Shown: one piece after another, positions 43,792 to 52,744 of the stretch
Numbering within the stretch: the stretch's first letter is position 1
How the letters are laid out: each line of letters opens with the position of its first letter
Assembly: GCA_006226375.1 (NCBI GenBank)
Contig: SBHC01000075.1
Coordinates: 62,001-126,000, forward strand
DNA from: Deltaproteobacteria bacterium
GTDB taxonomy: Bacteria; Myxococcota_C; UBA6777
Length of the DNA: 64,000 nt
Direction of reading: 5' to 3'
The notes under the pieces: model-generated
The model's input: the letters and a program-made list of their open reading frames with translations, nothing else
The model's database searches: none
Told to the model about the DNA's origin: nothing
Made by a program: the position numbers and the translations under genes

Positions 43792-44349
43792 TTAGCCTCG
43801 CGCAGCCAGAGAACGCAGCCATTCAAGGGCGCGGAAGTTCTGTCCTGCATATTGTTGAAGGATTTCGTTCGCGATCACGGGGATTTTGGAGTCTCGCTTG
43901 GCACGAAGCGCGTCGAACAAGGGGAACATGGCAACCTTGAAGGACAGTGGAGCTTCATCGACAATCGCGTTGGGGAACAGAGAAGCCAACTCTGTAAGAC
44001 AGTGATTGATTCGGTCTTGGTAGGCTTTCCCCTCGTCTGTGAGTAGGAAACCTGTCTCATCAATGTCGGGAACCATCAGGCTATTCAGAGCTTCTTCCAC
44101 TTGACTCTGAGAAGCAGTACCTGCCTTGGCTCGTTGCAACAAATCTTCGTAAAAGGCGGTTCGTTTGACAACGAGTTGGCCACCTTCTGTATGGAGTTGT
44201 GATGGAGGTGCTTGTTCCGTTTCTTCTGCCTCACTCAACGAGGGAGCAGCTTCCCCTTCATCTCGCAACGTTGCGTTTTGAGAAGAGAGAACCTGAATTA
44301 GGCTAAAGGATGAAGAGCGGTTGCCACCGGAACGAGATTGAGAGGCCAT
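43792..44349 (-). CDS. Unknown soluble protein
   Basis: 185 residues. The first 60 are Ser/Glu-rich and likely disordered; about 62-185 is a helical domain. No recognised motif and no signal or membrane segment. Two in-frame ATGs (44358 and 44349) both lack a clear ribosome site; the second is used because a Ser-rich start seems natural. Convergent with the gene at 42790, 69 bp away. Confidence 0.6.
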   Translation of the reverse strand: MASQSRSGGNRSSSFSLIQVLSSQNATLRDEGEAAPSLSEAEETEQAPPSQLHTEGGQLVVKRTAFYEDLLQRAKAGTASQSQVEEALNSLMVPDIDETGFLLTDEGKAYQDRINHCLTELASLFPNAIVDEAPLSFKVAMFPLFDALRAKRDSKIPVIANEILQQYAGQNFRALEWLRSLAARG

Positions 44350-44645
44350 GTATACCATCGCTTGTGCGGAAGTGTCCGCAGATTAGAAGGAATCGTACTG
44401 CGCTGGAATTGCACGGGTTGAGCATACTCCAACCCAACTTCTCAGGTCAAGGGCCAAACGGGCCTACATCCCAGCGGAGAAACTCAGAAACCCGTAGCAA
44501 GGTTCAGCTCTTCTAGCCTCTCAGACAACGCAATAGGGAAGTCCGACTTCGACACAAGGCAGCCCGACAAAGAGGTTTCCCAAGAGGGCTTCTTGTTGTA
44601 TCCTCAGCCGACCTTTCAACGACTTCGTGCGAGGATTGAAGTGCA

Positions 44646-46325
44646 ATGTCGAATGCATCCGAGCGAGAGAGCGCCGGTCTCCGCTTGATACAATTTTTGG
44701 ATCGGCCGCTGCTTGGGCTGGCCATGGTCTCCATCGTCCTCTACCTCTCCGAGATTTCAGGAGCCTTTGGCCACCAAGAGGCAACCTGGTCTATCATTCA
44801 CACAGCCATGCTTGTGTTCGACTTTATCTTTCTCTGTGACTGGATTCTCAAGGTGTCCGTACAGCGTTGGTCCTATCTTCGCAGCCCTTGGTGCTTGATC
44901 GACGCCATCAGCTGCCTCCCCATCCTGACAGTGCTCCCCATGTTCTCGTCCTCCCTCCAGAGTTTCCGTTTCTTCCGTGGCCTGCGCATGTTCCGGGTGT
45001 TGCGTAGCCTCCGAATACTGCGGCTGCTTCGCTCCATGCCAGCGTTTCAACAGTTCCAGGCGATGCAGGGAGGAACGGAGCGCCATCGACGCTTTGAAAG
45101 AGCCCTGTTTGTTGGCACGTTGGGTTTCAGCATCCTGTTTATCTCGATTGTTTCTCTGACCCGTCATTTTGTGGTGGCCCAAGAGATCCAAGAGTTGAGA
45201 TTCCACCTCAACCAGAGCCTCACAGCCCAAGAGATTCAGGCTCTAGGTGGCAGTTTCTCGCAGCTCACCTTCCCGAACTACCTCAAACTCAAGGGTCAAC
45301 TCAACGGTCAAACCGTGGCAGTGTACTTCAATCAACATGTGATCGAACAACCCGCCAACCTGATCGAGTTCTTCCTTGTCGTGGGCGTGCTCATGGGGAT
45401 GCTCCTGCTTTTCTATCTGTTTGTGCACTTGCTGCGGGATGTTTCGTTTGAACAAATAAGGGGAATCTTGCACATTGTTCTTCCGCATCAAGTCGCAGAG
45501 CAGTTCCTTGAAGATCCCCAATCCTACAACAACAAACACTGCATGCCTGGGTCGATTCTTTTTGTGGACATCAAAGGATTCACGCGCGCTTGCGAAGAGT
45601 TGGACAACAACCTCAACAAGCTCTCGGAGCACTTGGAGGGCGTGATGGATGACCTCGCGCAATCCTTACTCAACCACAACCTCATCATCGACAAGTTCAT
45701 CGGCGACTCCATCATGAGCTTTGCAGGGGGTCCTTTCTCTTCGTCGGACCCTCAAGACAACGCCTACAGGATGGTCCGAGCTGCGCTTGCCGCGATGCAA
45801 GCGATGGACGAACGCAACGACCCCTACTTCCGGCATGTTAAAGTGGGTGGCGCGTCTGCCCAGGATTGCCTGATCGGCGCGTTTGGCACCAGCACAAGGT
45901 TGTCCTATACCGTTTTGGGAGACGGGGTAAACCTTGCCGCTCGACTTGAAGCAGCCTGTGGAGAATGCAAAACGCGGAACTTGTTTGGACCCATGACCTA
46001 CGAACTCTGCCAGGACTACGACGATATCCAATGGCGCTGTTGGGGCATGATCCGGGTCAAAGGAAAGCTCAACCCCATCCGCGTGTACGAAGCCTTTGAC
46101 GCCCAGAGCATGGAGGACACCCAATACATCGACACGTTCCACAAAGCGTGGGAAGCCTTCTCCCAAAAAGAATTCAAAGAAGCCAAAAAGCTATTTCAAC
46201 AAGCTGACCAACAAGCTCCCGGCGGTGACGACCCTAGCAAAGAGTACATCCAATGGTGTGAGGTCCTGATCAAACAAGGAACCTCCAAAGATTGGGAACC
46301 CGTTCTCCGAGCCCGTAAAGGATAA
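44646..46325 (+). CDS. Voltage-sensor-like membrane module fused to a class III adenylate/guanylate cyclase
   Basis: 559 residues. Helices at about 21-37 (S1), 50-70 (S2, with Asp65 and Lys69 as in voltage sensors), 80-98 (S3, Asp86) and 104-130 (S4) form a voltage-sensor pattern. S4 carries eight arginines exactly three apart, R108 to R129. Two more helices (about 154-177 and 241-263) flank a 60-residue loop with no K+ filter. A class III cyclase domain follows: metal Asp308 (FVDIKGFTR), Lys350 and Asp354 (DKFIGDSIM), and Asn429/Arg433 (VNLAAR). The C-terminal 70 residues form a short helical region. All main catalytic residues are present. It would make cAMP (or cGMP) in response to membrane signals. 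GAGGA precedes the ATG. Confidence 0.87.
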   Translation: MSNASERESAGLRLIQFLDRPLLGLAMVSIVLYLSEISGAFGHQEATWSIIHTAMLVFDFIFLCDWILKVSVQRWSYLRSPWCLIDAISCLPILTVLPMFSSSLQSFRFFRGLRMFRVLRSLRILRLLRSMPAFQQFQAMQGGTERHRRFERALFVGTLGFSILFISIVSLTRHFVVAQEIQELRFHLNQSLTAQEIQALGGSFSQLTFPNYLKLKGQLNGQTVAVYFNQHVIEQPANLIEFFLVVGVLMGMLLLFYLFVHLLRDVSFEQIRGILHIVLPHQVAEQFLEDPQSYNNKHCMPGSILFVDIKGFTRACEELDNNLNKLSEHLEGVMDDLAQSLLNHNLIIDKFIGDSIMSFAGGPFSSSDPQDNAYRMVRAALAAMQAMDERNDPYFRHVKVGGASAQDCLIGAFGTSTRLSYTVLGDGVNLAARLEAACGECKTRNLFGPMTYELCQDYDDIQWRCWGMIRVKGKLNPIRVYEAFDAQSMEDTQYIDTFHKAWEAFSQKEFKEAKKLFQQADQQAPGGDDPSKEYIQWCEVLIKQGTSKDWEPVLRARKG

Positions 46326-46470
46326 AGGACGGAGAAAGCTAAGAAAGCCACATGAACAGGGTGCGATTGATACCCATTGGTAAAGCCTTCGTCTTTGGTG
46401 ATGACGCAGAGCAACAATGGGTGTTGCCAAAACGATGAGGTATAAGGACCGGTTTTCGACCACACTCGGA

Positions 46471-47469
46471 TTAACGTTTCCCCTCAACGACAGACTTGAA
46501 CATGGTTTTGACAGCCTTGCGTATGCTTGTTTTCTTCGCAAACAATTGGAGCAAGGACGACACGGTTCCCCACTTCTTCTGCTGGCGCAAAGCATCCTTC
46601 AACTGCAAAGCCTGTTGCAGCCCCTTCTTGAATGCATTGACTCGCTCATCAAAGTCCTTTTTGAACGTTTGAAGATGCTTCCCTGGATAACCTTGTGTGA
46701 TTTGCTGCCGGTAGGCATCAGCCATCTTTTGGACATCGATGGAGTTCCCTTGTGACAGACTCGCAAGACCTTGGTAGGCTCCTTCCTCTGTGTGAGACTT
46801 CATGATCGCGTTGTGCCCACTAGCAAGGGAAGAATAAGCGCTATAAGGCACCAAGACAAAGCTCAGCAAGGCCCCCACGCCTTGAATCGTCAAGCCTTGA
46901 GTCAGAGCACCACCCACTTCCACGGCAGTACCAATGATCTCCAGGATTGAATCGGCGTTGGTCACCAAGAACCCCAAGATATCCTTTGCCATCGATTGAC
47001 TGGAGGTGTCTTTGGCAACCACCAGGGACTGGAGCAGTTTGGCCCCTTCCTTTGGGTTGGATTGCATCAGCTGCTTGGCTTGTTCCAAGGCCTGGGTCGG
47101 ATGGGTCTTCATCAACCGCAAGATGCTTACAGCGTCCGGGGCACTCGCCGAACGAGACGTGGCCGTTCTCACGTGACCGCGCGGATAGGCTCGTTGTGTC
47201 CTCATCGACTTGGGTGAGCCGCCCTTGTGAAGGCTGTCGCTCTTCACCGAAACAAGGAATGGCTTGTCGGCTTGTTTTGTAAAACTCTCGGAAGGCGATG
47301 ACTTCACCGATGGCTTCATCAACTCAGCATCAATGTCTTGGGCAGCAGTCTTTTCTTTGTCGGAGACAAAAGACTCCAGATCCAGCTTACCCATCGGCTC
47401 CTGAAACGATGACTCTACCGTAGAAAGACCTTGGTTGGTGACGGCTCGAATGTTGTTGTCGACTTTCAT
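46471..47469 (-). CDS. Unknown protein with a central hydrophobic region
   Basis: 332 residues. The first 110 are polar and probably disordered. About 155-225 has two hydrophobic stretches (DILGFLVTNADSILEIIGTAV and IQGVGALLSFVLVPYSAYSSLASG) that could be a membrane hairpin or a buried helix pair. A basic helical tail of about 100 residues follows. No family recognised. Start ATG 47469 has AAAGGA about 8 bases upstream. Convergent with the cyclase gene, 145 bp away. Confidence 0.65.
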   Translation of the reverse strand: MKVDNNIRAVTNQGLSTVESSFQEPMGKLDLESFVSDKEKTAAQDIDAELMKPSVKSSPSESFTKQADKPFLVSVKSDSLHKGGSPKSMRTQRAYPRGHVRTATSRSASAPDAVSILRLMKTHPTQALEQAKQLMQSNPKEGAKLLQSLVVAKDTSSQSMAKDILGFLVTNADSILEIIGTAVEVGGALTQGLTIQGVGALLSFVLVPYSAYSSLASGHNAIMKSHTEEGAYQGLASLSQGNSIDVQKMADAYRQQITQGYPGKHLQTFKKDFDERVNAFKKGLQQALQLKDALRQQKKWGTVSSLLQLFAKKTSIRKAVKTMFKSVVEGKR

Positions 47470-47766
47470 GATCCAATCCTTTGTGATGAAACGTTGGAGA
47501 AACATCAGCCTCTTTGTTGGCTGGTACCCTCGCCATACGCATCTTCTGTACCGGATCACGACAGATGAAAACAAATCAAACATTCACCAACAAAGTCAAG
47601 CACATACAAAGCAAACAGCGATCGCAACCTTCCACGGTATTCGGAGCGGACTGTACAAATTCAAGACAGACATGTTTGAATTTTGGACAGGCAATGGAGC
47701 AACAACCAAACTGCTTTCGGCAGAAGTCACACGCTCCTCAACGTTGGTGGGTTTACTTACAAGGGC
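47470..47766. other. Intergenic stretch of 297 bp
   Basis: Between two minus-strand genes. A TTGACT hexamer occurs on the minus strand (47599-47594) but without a convincing -10. No other structure or gene was seen. Confidence 0.35.
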
Positions 47767-48870
47767 TCAACGGACAGGCCGAGTCGAAGGGATCGGACGC
47801 GATGCGTTGGGTGCAGCGAGTGCTGTCAGCGCCGTCCATGTTGGATGAATGACTCGATAATGCGAACCCGCCAGATCTTTGGGAGAACCCCAAGAGCCAT
47901 CGGGGTTTTGTTTTTTGAGGAGATAGCGTAGGCCATCCTTCACTTTGGAAGTGTGCCCACGTCCGTAAAGTTTGTAGCAAAACAAAACTTCGGCCAACAA
48001 GTCAAAGTCACCCACTTTGTTCCGAAGGGTCGACCACTCTCTCTCCCAATAACGCCAGATCTTTTGGGTTAAGGGTGAGAGAACGAGCGGCTCTTCGCCA
48101 TACAGAGTCAGAGCAGCGATCACATGAGTCAGAAAGTAATTTTGAGAAGAGTAGTGATCCTTGTTCTTCGCATATTGATAGGGAAACGGTAGCCCACGAA
48201 GCTGCTTCACATAGTGGAGGAAGCGATCGGGAGGCAAACGAACAACAAGTCGGGGGTATCTCTGATGCAACCCATGAAGAAAGGAAGACTCGATCAAGTA
48301 GTCCCCCAATACTTCCATATTCTTTGCTCTCCGAGCCGCTGCATACGACATCGTTCGGGGAGGAGCCACAGAGCTAGGAAAGTGGGTTTTGTAAAAGTGA
48401 AGCAAGCGCTGTTGTGAGGCCCCATATCTTAATAAGAGAGGAAGAGCGTTCAAGAAGAGCCACTTCTCCGAGTGACTTTTCTCATACAAGAGAGGAAGCT
48501 TCTTCTCAATTCGCTTTGCGATCAACGTCCCCAACGCCTGCAACGTTTTTCCCAACGGCTTGTTCCTACGGAAGTGATGTACAGTTTTTACAATGAACAG
48601 GTATTCACAAAACACCCACTCAAAAGCATCCTTCCCTTTCATATAGTTGGTAAGCCATAGCAACCCACGGAGGATCGCCCGCTCTTCTTCAGCGCGAGTC
48701 TGGTTAAGGAGAGAGACAAACTGGGCCTGTATCTTGCGTAGTTGTTCAGGAAAGAATCGCCTATTCTCGTTACCAAGAGGCCGACTTGCAGGTTGGGCGA
48801 AGGCAACAGACGCAAAGCTCATCCACAAACCAAACCACCCCACCCCAAAGCTGATAAGAACTCGTCTCAC
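47767..48870 (-). CDS. Exported alpha/alpha-toroid (prenyltransferase/squalene-cyclase-like repeat) protein
   Basis: 367 residues with a signal peptide ending near AFA-Q (about residue 26). The mature protein is helical. Its last third has a repeat typical of terpenoid-cyclase-like toroids: LRYLLKKQNPDGSWG followed by HPTWTALTALA. No cyclase DxDD acid motif was seen, so it is probably a binding or scaffold toroid outside the cytoplasm. Start GTG 48870 is preferred over TTG 48888 because GGGGAGA lies about 9 bases before it. Confidence 0.65.
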   Translation of the reverse strand: MRRVLISFGVGWFGLWMSFASVAFAQPASRPLGNENRRFFPEQLRKIQAQFVSLLNQTRAEEERAILRGLLWLTNYMKGKDAFEWVFCEYLFIVKTVHHFRRNKPLGKTLQALGTLIAKRIEKKLPLLYEKSHSEKWLFLNALPLLLRYGASQQRLLHFYKTHFPSSVAPPRTMSYAAARRAKNMEVLGDYLIESSFLHGLHQRYPRLVVRLPPDRFLHYVKQLRGLPFPYQYAKNKDHYSSQNYFLTHVIAALTLYGEEPLVLSPLTQKIWRYWEREWSTLRNKVGDFDLLAEVLFCYKLYGRGHTSKVKDGLRYLLKKQNPDGSWGSPKDLAGSHYRVIHPTWTALTALAAPNASRPIPSTRPVR

Positions 48871-49044
48871 GGTCTGCAGTCTCCCCAAAAAAATGATCCA
48901 TACCAGAGAGCAGAGAATATCCCATCTAGGAAGCCAAGAAAAAGGTGTTTTGTGACATGCCTATTATTTTCGAAAAAACTTCAAAACTATTTTTTCATGT
49001 TCTTCAAGCACCTAGCAAAGAAACCAGCAAGATCCAGCGAACAT

Positions 49045-49074
49045 CATTCATTTTCTTCAGAATAAAAATGAATG
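49045..49074. repeat. 10-bp perfect inverted repeat CATTCATTTT / AAAATGAATG
   Basis: Arms at 49045-49054 and 49065-49074 with a 10-base spacer, in the divergent region. Neither strand has a T-run after it, so it is more like an operator or the structured end of an RNA than a terminator. Confidence 0.4.
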
Positions 49075-49175
49075 CAGGTCAGTCTAAAGGTCAGCAAAAA
49101 GAAATGAAGATGTTCCGCAACTCTCTCAGGGGAGAAGTGTTAGTTCTAAACGTTGTAAAAAAAGCATAGCGTTGT

Positions 49176-49281
49176 CCAGATAGATCCTATCTGGCAATAC
49201 AAAGTCCTGCGTTTGGCAGGCATAGTTGGGGTGAAGAAAGCCCCGAAGTCATCAGCCTTGGGCATTCAAAAAGTTATGCCC
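49176..49281 (+). promoter_or_regulatory. Structured 5' leader of four hairpins before the secreted basic protein gene
   Basis: Stems in order: CCAGATAG / CTATCTGG (49176-49194), CCTGC / GCAGG (49206-49220), GGGG / CCCC (49228-49244) and GGGCAT / ATGCCC (49260-49281), then GAAGAGGAG and the ATG at 49307. The density of stems suggests a cis-acting RNA or a stable message. It does not match any riboswitch motif I recognise. Confidence 0.45.
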
Positions 49282-49306
49282 GTGAACAGAGAAGAGGAGA
49301 ATCCGA

Positions 49307-49789
49307 ATGAAGAAGTTTCTCGTTGCCCTGCTTGGTGCTTCCTTTGTGTTCCTTGCTTTCGGTATGAACAATGCTGAAGCAAAGCGTCGTGGCTGCTACG
49401 CCCGATACACCTACGGAAGCAAGACCACTGCTTGGTACAACTTGGGCAAAGTTGGTGGTTTCTTCAAAAACAAGAAAAAGGCCTGTCTGTCCCGTGCGAA
49501 GTCCTACATGTCTCGCTACGTGAAGCAGCTCTTCACCAAGAGCACCGCTCTCTGTGGCAAGAAGTTCAAAGTATGGGTTGACACCGAAGTTGATGGCAAG
49601 CGCAACAGCCGTGACGGTTGGGGCTATGCTGTGAACGGTGGTTACTACTGCAAGAAAGTTTGCACGACCAAATACGTCAAGATCTCTTCTTGCAAGATCC
49701 CCACCTATGTTCGCACCTACGCTCCCTACTACAACCGCGGTGGCTACATCTACAAGAAAGTCACCAGCTGTAGCTGGACCATCCGCTAA
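49307..49789 (+). CDS. Small secreted basic Cys/Tyr-rich protein
   Basis: 160 residues with a textbook signal peptide (MKKFLVALLGASFVFLAFGMNNAEA, cleaved before KRRG). The mature protein of about 135 residues is very basic (many Lys/Arg), rich in Tyr, and has eight cysteines that could form four disulfides. No known family. GAAGAGGAG precedes the ATG. The structured leader and the strong terminator right after the gene suggest high, separately controlled expression. A cell-surface, polysaccharide-binding or antimicrobial role is conceivable, but nothing shows it. Confidence 0.82.
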   Translation: MKKFLVALLGASFVFLAFGMNNAEAKRRGCYARYTYGSKTTAWYNLGKVGGFFKNKKKACLSRAKSYMSRYVKQLFTKSTALCGKKFKVWVDTEVDGKRNSRDGWGYAVNGGYYCKKVCTTKYVKISSCKIPTYVRTYAPYYNRGGYIYKKVTSCSWTIR

Positions 49790-49834
49790 TCGCGGTGGTT
49801 CTGTCTAGCCTTCCACGGAAGGTTTGACAAGAAA

Positions 49835-49864
49835 AGCCGTCTCTGTTGTCAGAGACGGCTTTTT
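49835..49864 (+). terminator. Strong rho-independent terminator
   Basis: Perfect 11-bp stem AGCCGTCTCTG / CAGAGACGGCT (49835-49845, 49850-49860) with a TTGT loop and a T-run from 49860, 46 bases after the stop of the small secreted protein gene. Confidence 0.92.
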
Positions 49865-50020
49865 GCATTTTAGGATAGGTCAACAGCCAGTTTCATCGAA
49901 GTCGAAGAACCAGGAATTGGGTGGGGTCGTAAACCGTTGGGAAGGAGGCCTCACCCAGGCAATGTGCTCTCTCTTCGATCGCGCGAGAAGCAAGAAAAAA
50001 CCCCAATCGCACGAGCCCAT

Positions 50021-50323
50021 TTATCGGGATGAAGATAGCTTCCGTAAACATAGCTTCATCTCTTGGAATGAGTTACCCTTTTGAATACAAGCTTTCATCT
50101 TCTGATCTTTGTATCGAAAGGCGTCCTTGACCCATTGACGGCAGGTTAGCTTCTTGGTTTGGGTACGAGTGGCATCCTCCTTTTTTTGTCGGAACTCTCT
50201 CTCAATGACCTGGATGCAAAGGTCGTGAAGCTTGCCTTGCTCTTTATTGGTATCTTTGCAGCCCACAAGCATCAAGCCAGAGACGGCTCCGACACCAATC
50301 CACACCTTCCAATTCCCAAACAT
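50021..50323 (-). CDS. Small lipoprotein
   Basis: 100 residues. The signal ends in a good lipobox (LMLVGC), so the mature protein of about 78 residues is anchored by its N-terminal Cys. It is Lys/Gln-rich with three further cysteines. No family recognised. Start ATG 50323 has GGAGGAG 4-5 bases upstream. It lies 82 bp after the penicillin-acylase-type gene in the same direction. Confidence 0.75.
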   Translation of the reverse strand: MFGNWKVWIGVGAVSGLMLVGCKDTNKEQGKLHDLCIQVIEREFRQKKEDATRTQTKKLTCRQWVKDAFRYKDQKMKACIQKGNSFQEMKLCLRKLSSSR

Positions 50324-50405
50324 ACACTCCTCCATCAAGATCTAGGTGTTCCATCGCCGAATCAACACAACAGAGCGTCACGCCCAGCCCAAAGAGCAGC
50401 CCGAC

Positions 50406-52586
50406 TCACTTCTGCCAAGCAGGTTCTTTCCCAGGATGGTAACTGGCAATAGCCTTGCCTTTTACGTTTTGACGATCTCGGGCCACAGGCTTAAAAGTCT
50501 TCTTGAGAAACGAGACCGCCTGGTCCTTGTAGAACTTGGAAGACTTACGGTTGACGTTCCCATATTGGTGCCGGGAGCGCGAGCGAACGCCGTCCTTTGT
50601 GAACTCAACGATCATAATGTACGAGTCGCCCTGACGCCCCACGAGGTGATTGCCCACGAGGCGGGAATGAACAGCCCGAAGAATGTCGGGTCCTCCGCTG
50701 ATCGGAAGATCCACGCTCCCCCGCCGCAACCGCTGAACATGACCCAAAGGAACATCCAGCTTGCTGTAGTGCTTCTTCAAGAAGCGGACAGCTTGCTTAA
50801 AACCTTCTTGTGCAGAGGCCGCTTTCTTCTTCTCAAACAAACCCTGACGCTTGTGCGCAAAATAGGTCAACACAAACAATGAAGCTTCCCGATTGTCCTT
50901 TTCCATCGACAAGTTCCATTGTTTCAGCAGAGCCAGCCCCTCCTTTTCAAGCTTGTTGGAAGGTTGAAACGACTGCAACAACGGAAGCAAGTTCTCTCGG
51001 ATGATCGGAGAGGATCTCTCATACTTCAGATCAAACTTCATCGAAAGAAAGGACTTCAACGAGATCTTCCCCGGCTTGGACAAAAGCTTGAGGCTCCGAG
51101 CGGAGCGGTTGTTGTTGTTCGGCTCGATTCCGGCCTCTTTTTGGAACGAGGCCGGCTTCGGATTGCCCTGCCCTTGGGTCGCAAAAAATGGGCTCGCGTT
51201 GCAGTTTTGCACAAAGCCGCTCGGTGGATTGTGAACCATCGGAAGTTTGTCCCAAGGAACGACCTTCTTCCAGATCAAATCGCTGCGATTCCCAGGCAAC
51301 ACTGTGGTGTAGTCGAACCCCGCTTTCCGGACAGGAAGTCTCGCATTGTACACGTAAAAAATGTTGTCTCGGTTCGCAAAAACAAAGTTGAACATGGGCA
51401 TAGCATGCATCCGCATGGCAGCTTTCCAGCTATCCAGATCATGTGCTTTGTTCAGCCTGTACCATTGCTCCACCGTAAAGATCGCTTTCCCCATCCCAGC
51501 GTAACGAATGGCATAATAGCCGTGCTTCGTTTTGAGAACAGGACCATGAACGCTGTGAAAAACATCCATGCCCAAAGGAAAGTTAAATAGCCTCACGTCG
51601 ATCGGAATGGTAACTCGTTTGTGAGCTAGTTTTTTCCAAGCACCATCGAGCTTGTAGAGAAGCGGCTTGAAGGGATGCATGTCCAGTTTGTACACATCAA
51701 CCAGATCAGGGTTGTTCACGGTCATGGCCCAACCAATGTTGTCGTTATGACCGTGAAGGATGACAGGTGCGCCAGGAAACAAACCACCTGACATGTGCCA
51801 GCCCTCTTCCGAATGAACATGAACCTCATACCAGGCAACAGGTCCTTCCCAAGGTTGATGGGAGTTGATGTTCAACCGGGTGACGTCATCAGTGGAGCGG
51901 CTCCTATGAACGCCGTGAGCGTTGGAACCTGAGCCCACAAAAGGAGACGCCTGCGCAAGTTGCAACAAGGCCTTGTCTGCCGCCGACGCAAACACAGGCT
52001 GCCCCACCTTTTTGGATTTGGCGTTGCGAAGAGCCACCATGACTTTGGGCAAGTTGAACATCAAGGGAACTTTGTGAACAAAGCCAGCCGCGATGGTTTT
52101 ACCAGAGATGGGGAACAGCCGACCGTCCACTTCTTTGGGATGCCGGGCTGCATAATAGTTGAACCCTTTGGCGTACCCTTCCAACAACGCTCTTGTCTTG
52201 GCGGAGAGCTTGGGGTAGAGAGCTTCGACCTGCTCTTGTACCCGAATCAACCGGACGTAAAAGTCATTCCCAATCGCCCTCGTGGACAATCGCAGGAGGC
52301 TTAAGCGTCCAATGGATGCAGCAAGAACCAGCTGAATGATCGGGAAATCATCTTCCGCATGAGCATAAGCCAGCCCAAACGCAACATCAGCGTCGGTTTT
52401 TCCAAAGATATGCGGAACGCCCCAAGCGTCCCGAAGGATCGTCACTCGCTTTGCAAGCAACGTCATCTCTGCTGTCACTTGTGGCGCGCCAGGTTTGAGC
52501 GCCGACCGAATCCCCCACCACACCAACACCGCCACCACCAAGACAAGGGGAAACCCCAACCACCACTTGCGATGACCTCGAAACAT
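50406..52586 (-). CDS. Penicillin acylase family (Ntn hydrolase) protein, membrane-anchored or exported
   Basis: 726 residues. One N-terminal hydrophobic segment (about 8-28), then the alpha region with ILRDAWGVPHIFG and FGLAYAHAEDDF, typical of penicillin/AHL/cephalosporin acylases. The chain break and Ser nucleophile lie in FVGSGSNAHGV, followed by HMSGGLFPGAPVILHGHNDNIGWAMTVNNPDLVD. These enzymes self-cleave to expose the catalytic Ser and hydrolyse amides such as beta-lactam side chains or acyl-homoserine lactones. The substrate here is unknown; AHL quorum quenching is one option. Start ATG 52586 has GGGAG about 7 bases upstream. Confidence 0.93.
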   Translation of the reverse strand: MFRGHRKWWLGFPLVLVVAVLVWWGIRSALKPGAPQVTAEMTLLAKRVTILRDAWGVPHIFGKTDADVAFGLAYAHAEDDFPIIQLVLAASIGRLSLLRLSTRAIGNDFYVRLIRVQEQVEALYPKLSAKTRALLEGYAKGFNYYAARHPKEVDGRLFPISGKTIAAGFVHKVPLMFNLPKVMVALRNAKSKKVGQPVFASAADKALLQLAQASPFVGSGSNAHGVHRSRSTDDVTRLNINSHQPWEGPVAWYEVHVHSEEGWHMSGGLFPGAPVILHGHNDNIGWAMTVNNPDLVDVYKLDMHPFKPLLYKLDGAWKKLAHKRVTIPIDVRLFNFPLGMDVFHSVHGPVLKTKHGYYAIRYAGMGKAIFTVEQWYRLNKAHDLDSWKAAMRMHAMPMFNFVFANRDNIFYVYNARLPVRKAGFDYTTVLPGNRSDLIWKKVVPWDKLPMVHNPPSGFVQNCNASPFFATQGQGNPKPASFQKEAGIEPNNNNRSARSLKLLSKPGKISLKSFLSMKFDLKYERSSPIIRENLLPLLQSFQPSNKLEKEGLALLKQWNLSMEKDNREASLFVLTYFAHKRQGLFEKKKAASAQEGFKQAVRFLKKHYSKLDVPLGHVQRLRRGSVDLPISGGPDILRAVHSRLVGNHLVGRQGDSYIMIVEFTKDGVRSRSRHQYGNVNRKSSKFYKDQAVSFLKKTFKPVARDRQNVKGKAIASYHPGKEPAWQK

Positions 52587-52744
52587 ACACACTCCCAATT
52601 GTTCAAGGGGTCCTTCCACCCACAGCGAAACCCAACGATGAGTGTAGGGATGCGGAAGGAAAGAAAACGGAAAGGAGAAAAGAAGAGCAGTGGTTCAAAG
52701 CAGAGCGTAGACTTACAACCCTGCTTTCATGAATCAGCACCCAC

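Larger units (their letters stand above)
48871..49306. other. Divergent intergenic region of 436 bp
   Basis: It holds an AT-rich block (about 48950-49000), the palindrome at 49045-49074 and the structured leader at 49176-49281 of the small secreted protein gene. A 33-codon frame starting at 49069 has no ribosome site and is not called. Confidence 0.5.

Noticed and set aside
49069-49170. A 33-codon frame within the leader region of the secreted basic protein gene.
   Set aside because: It has no ribosome site and starts inside an inverted repeat.
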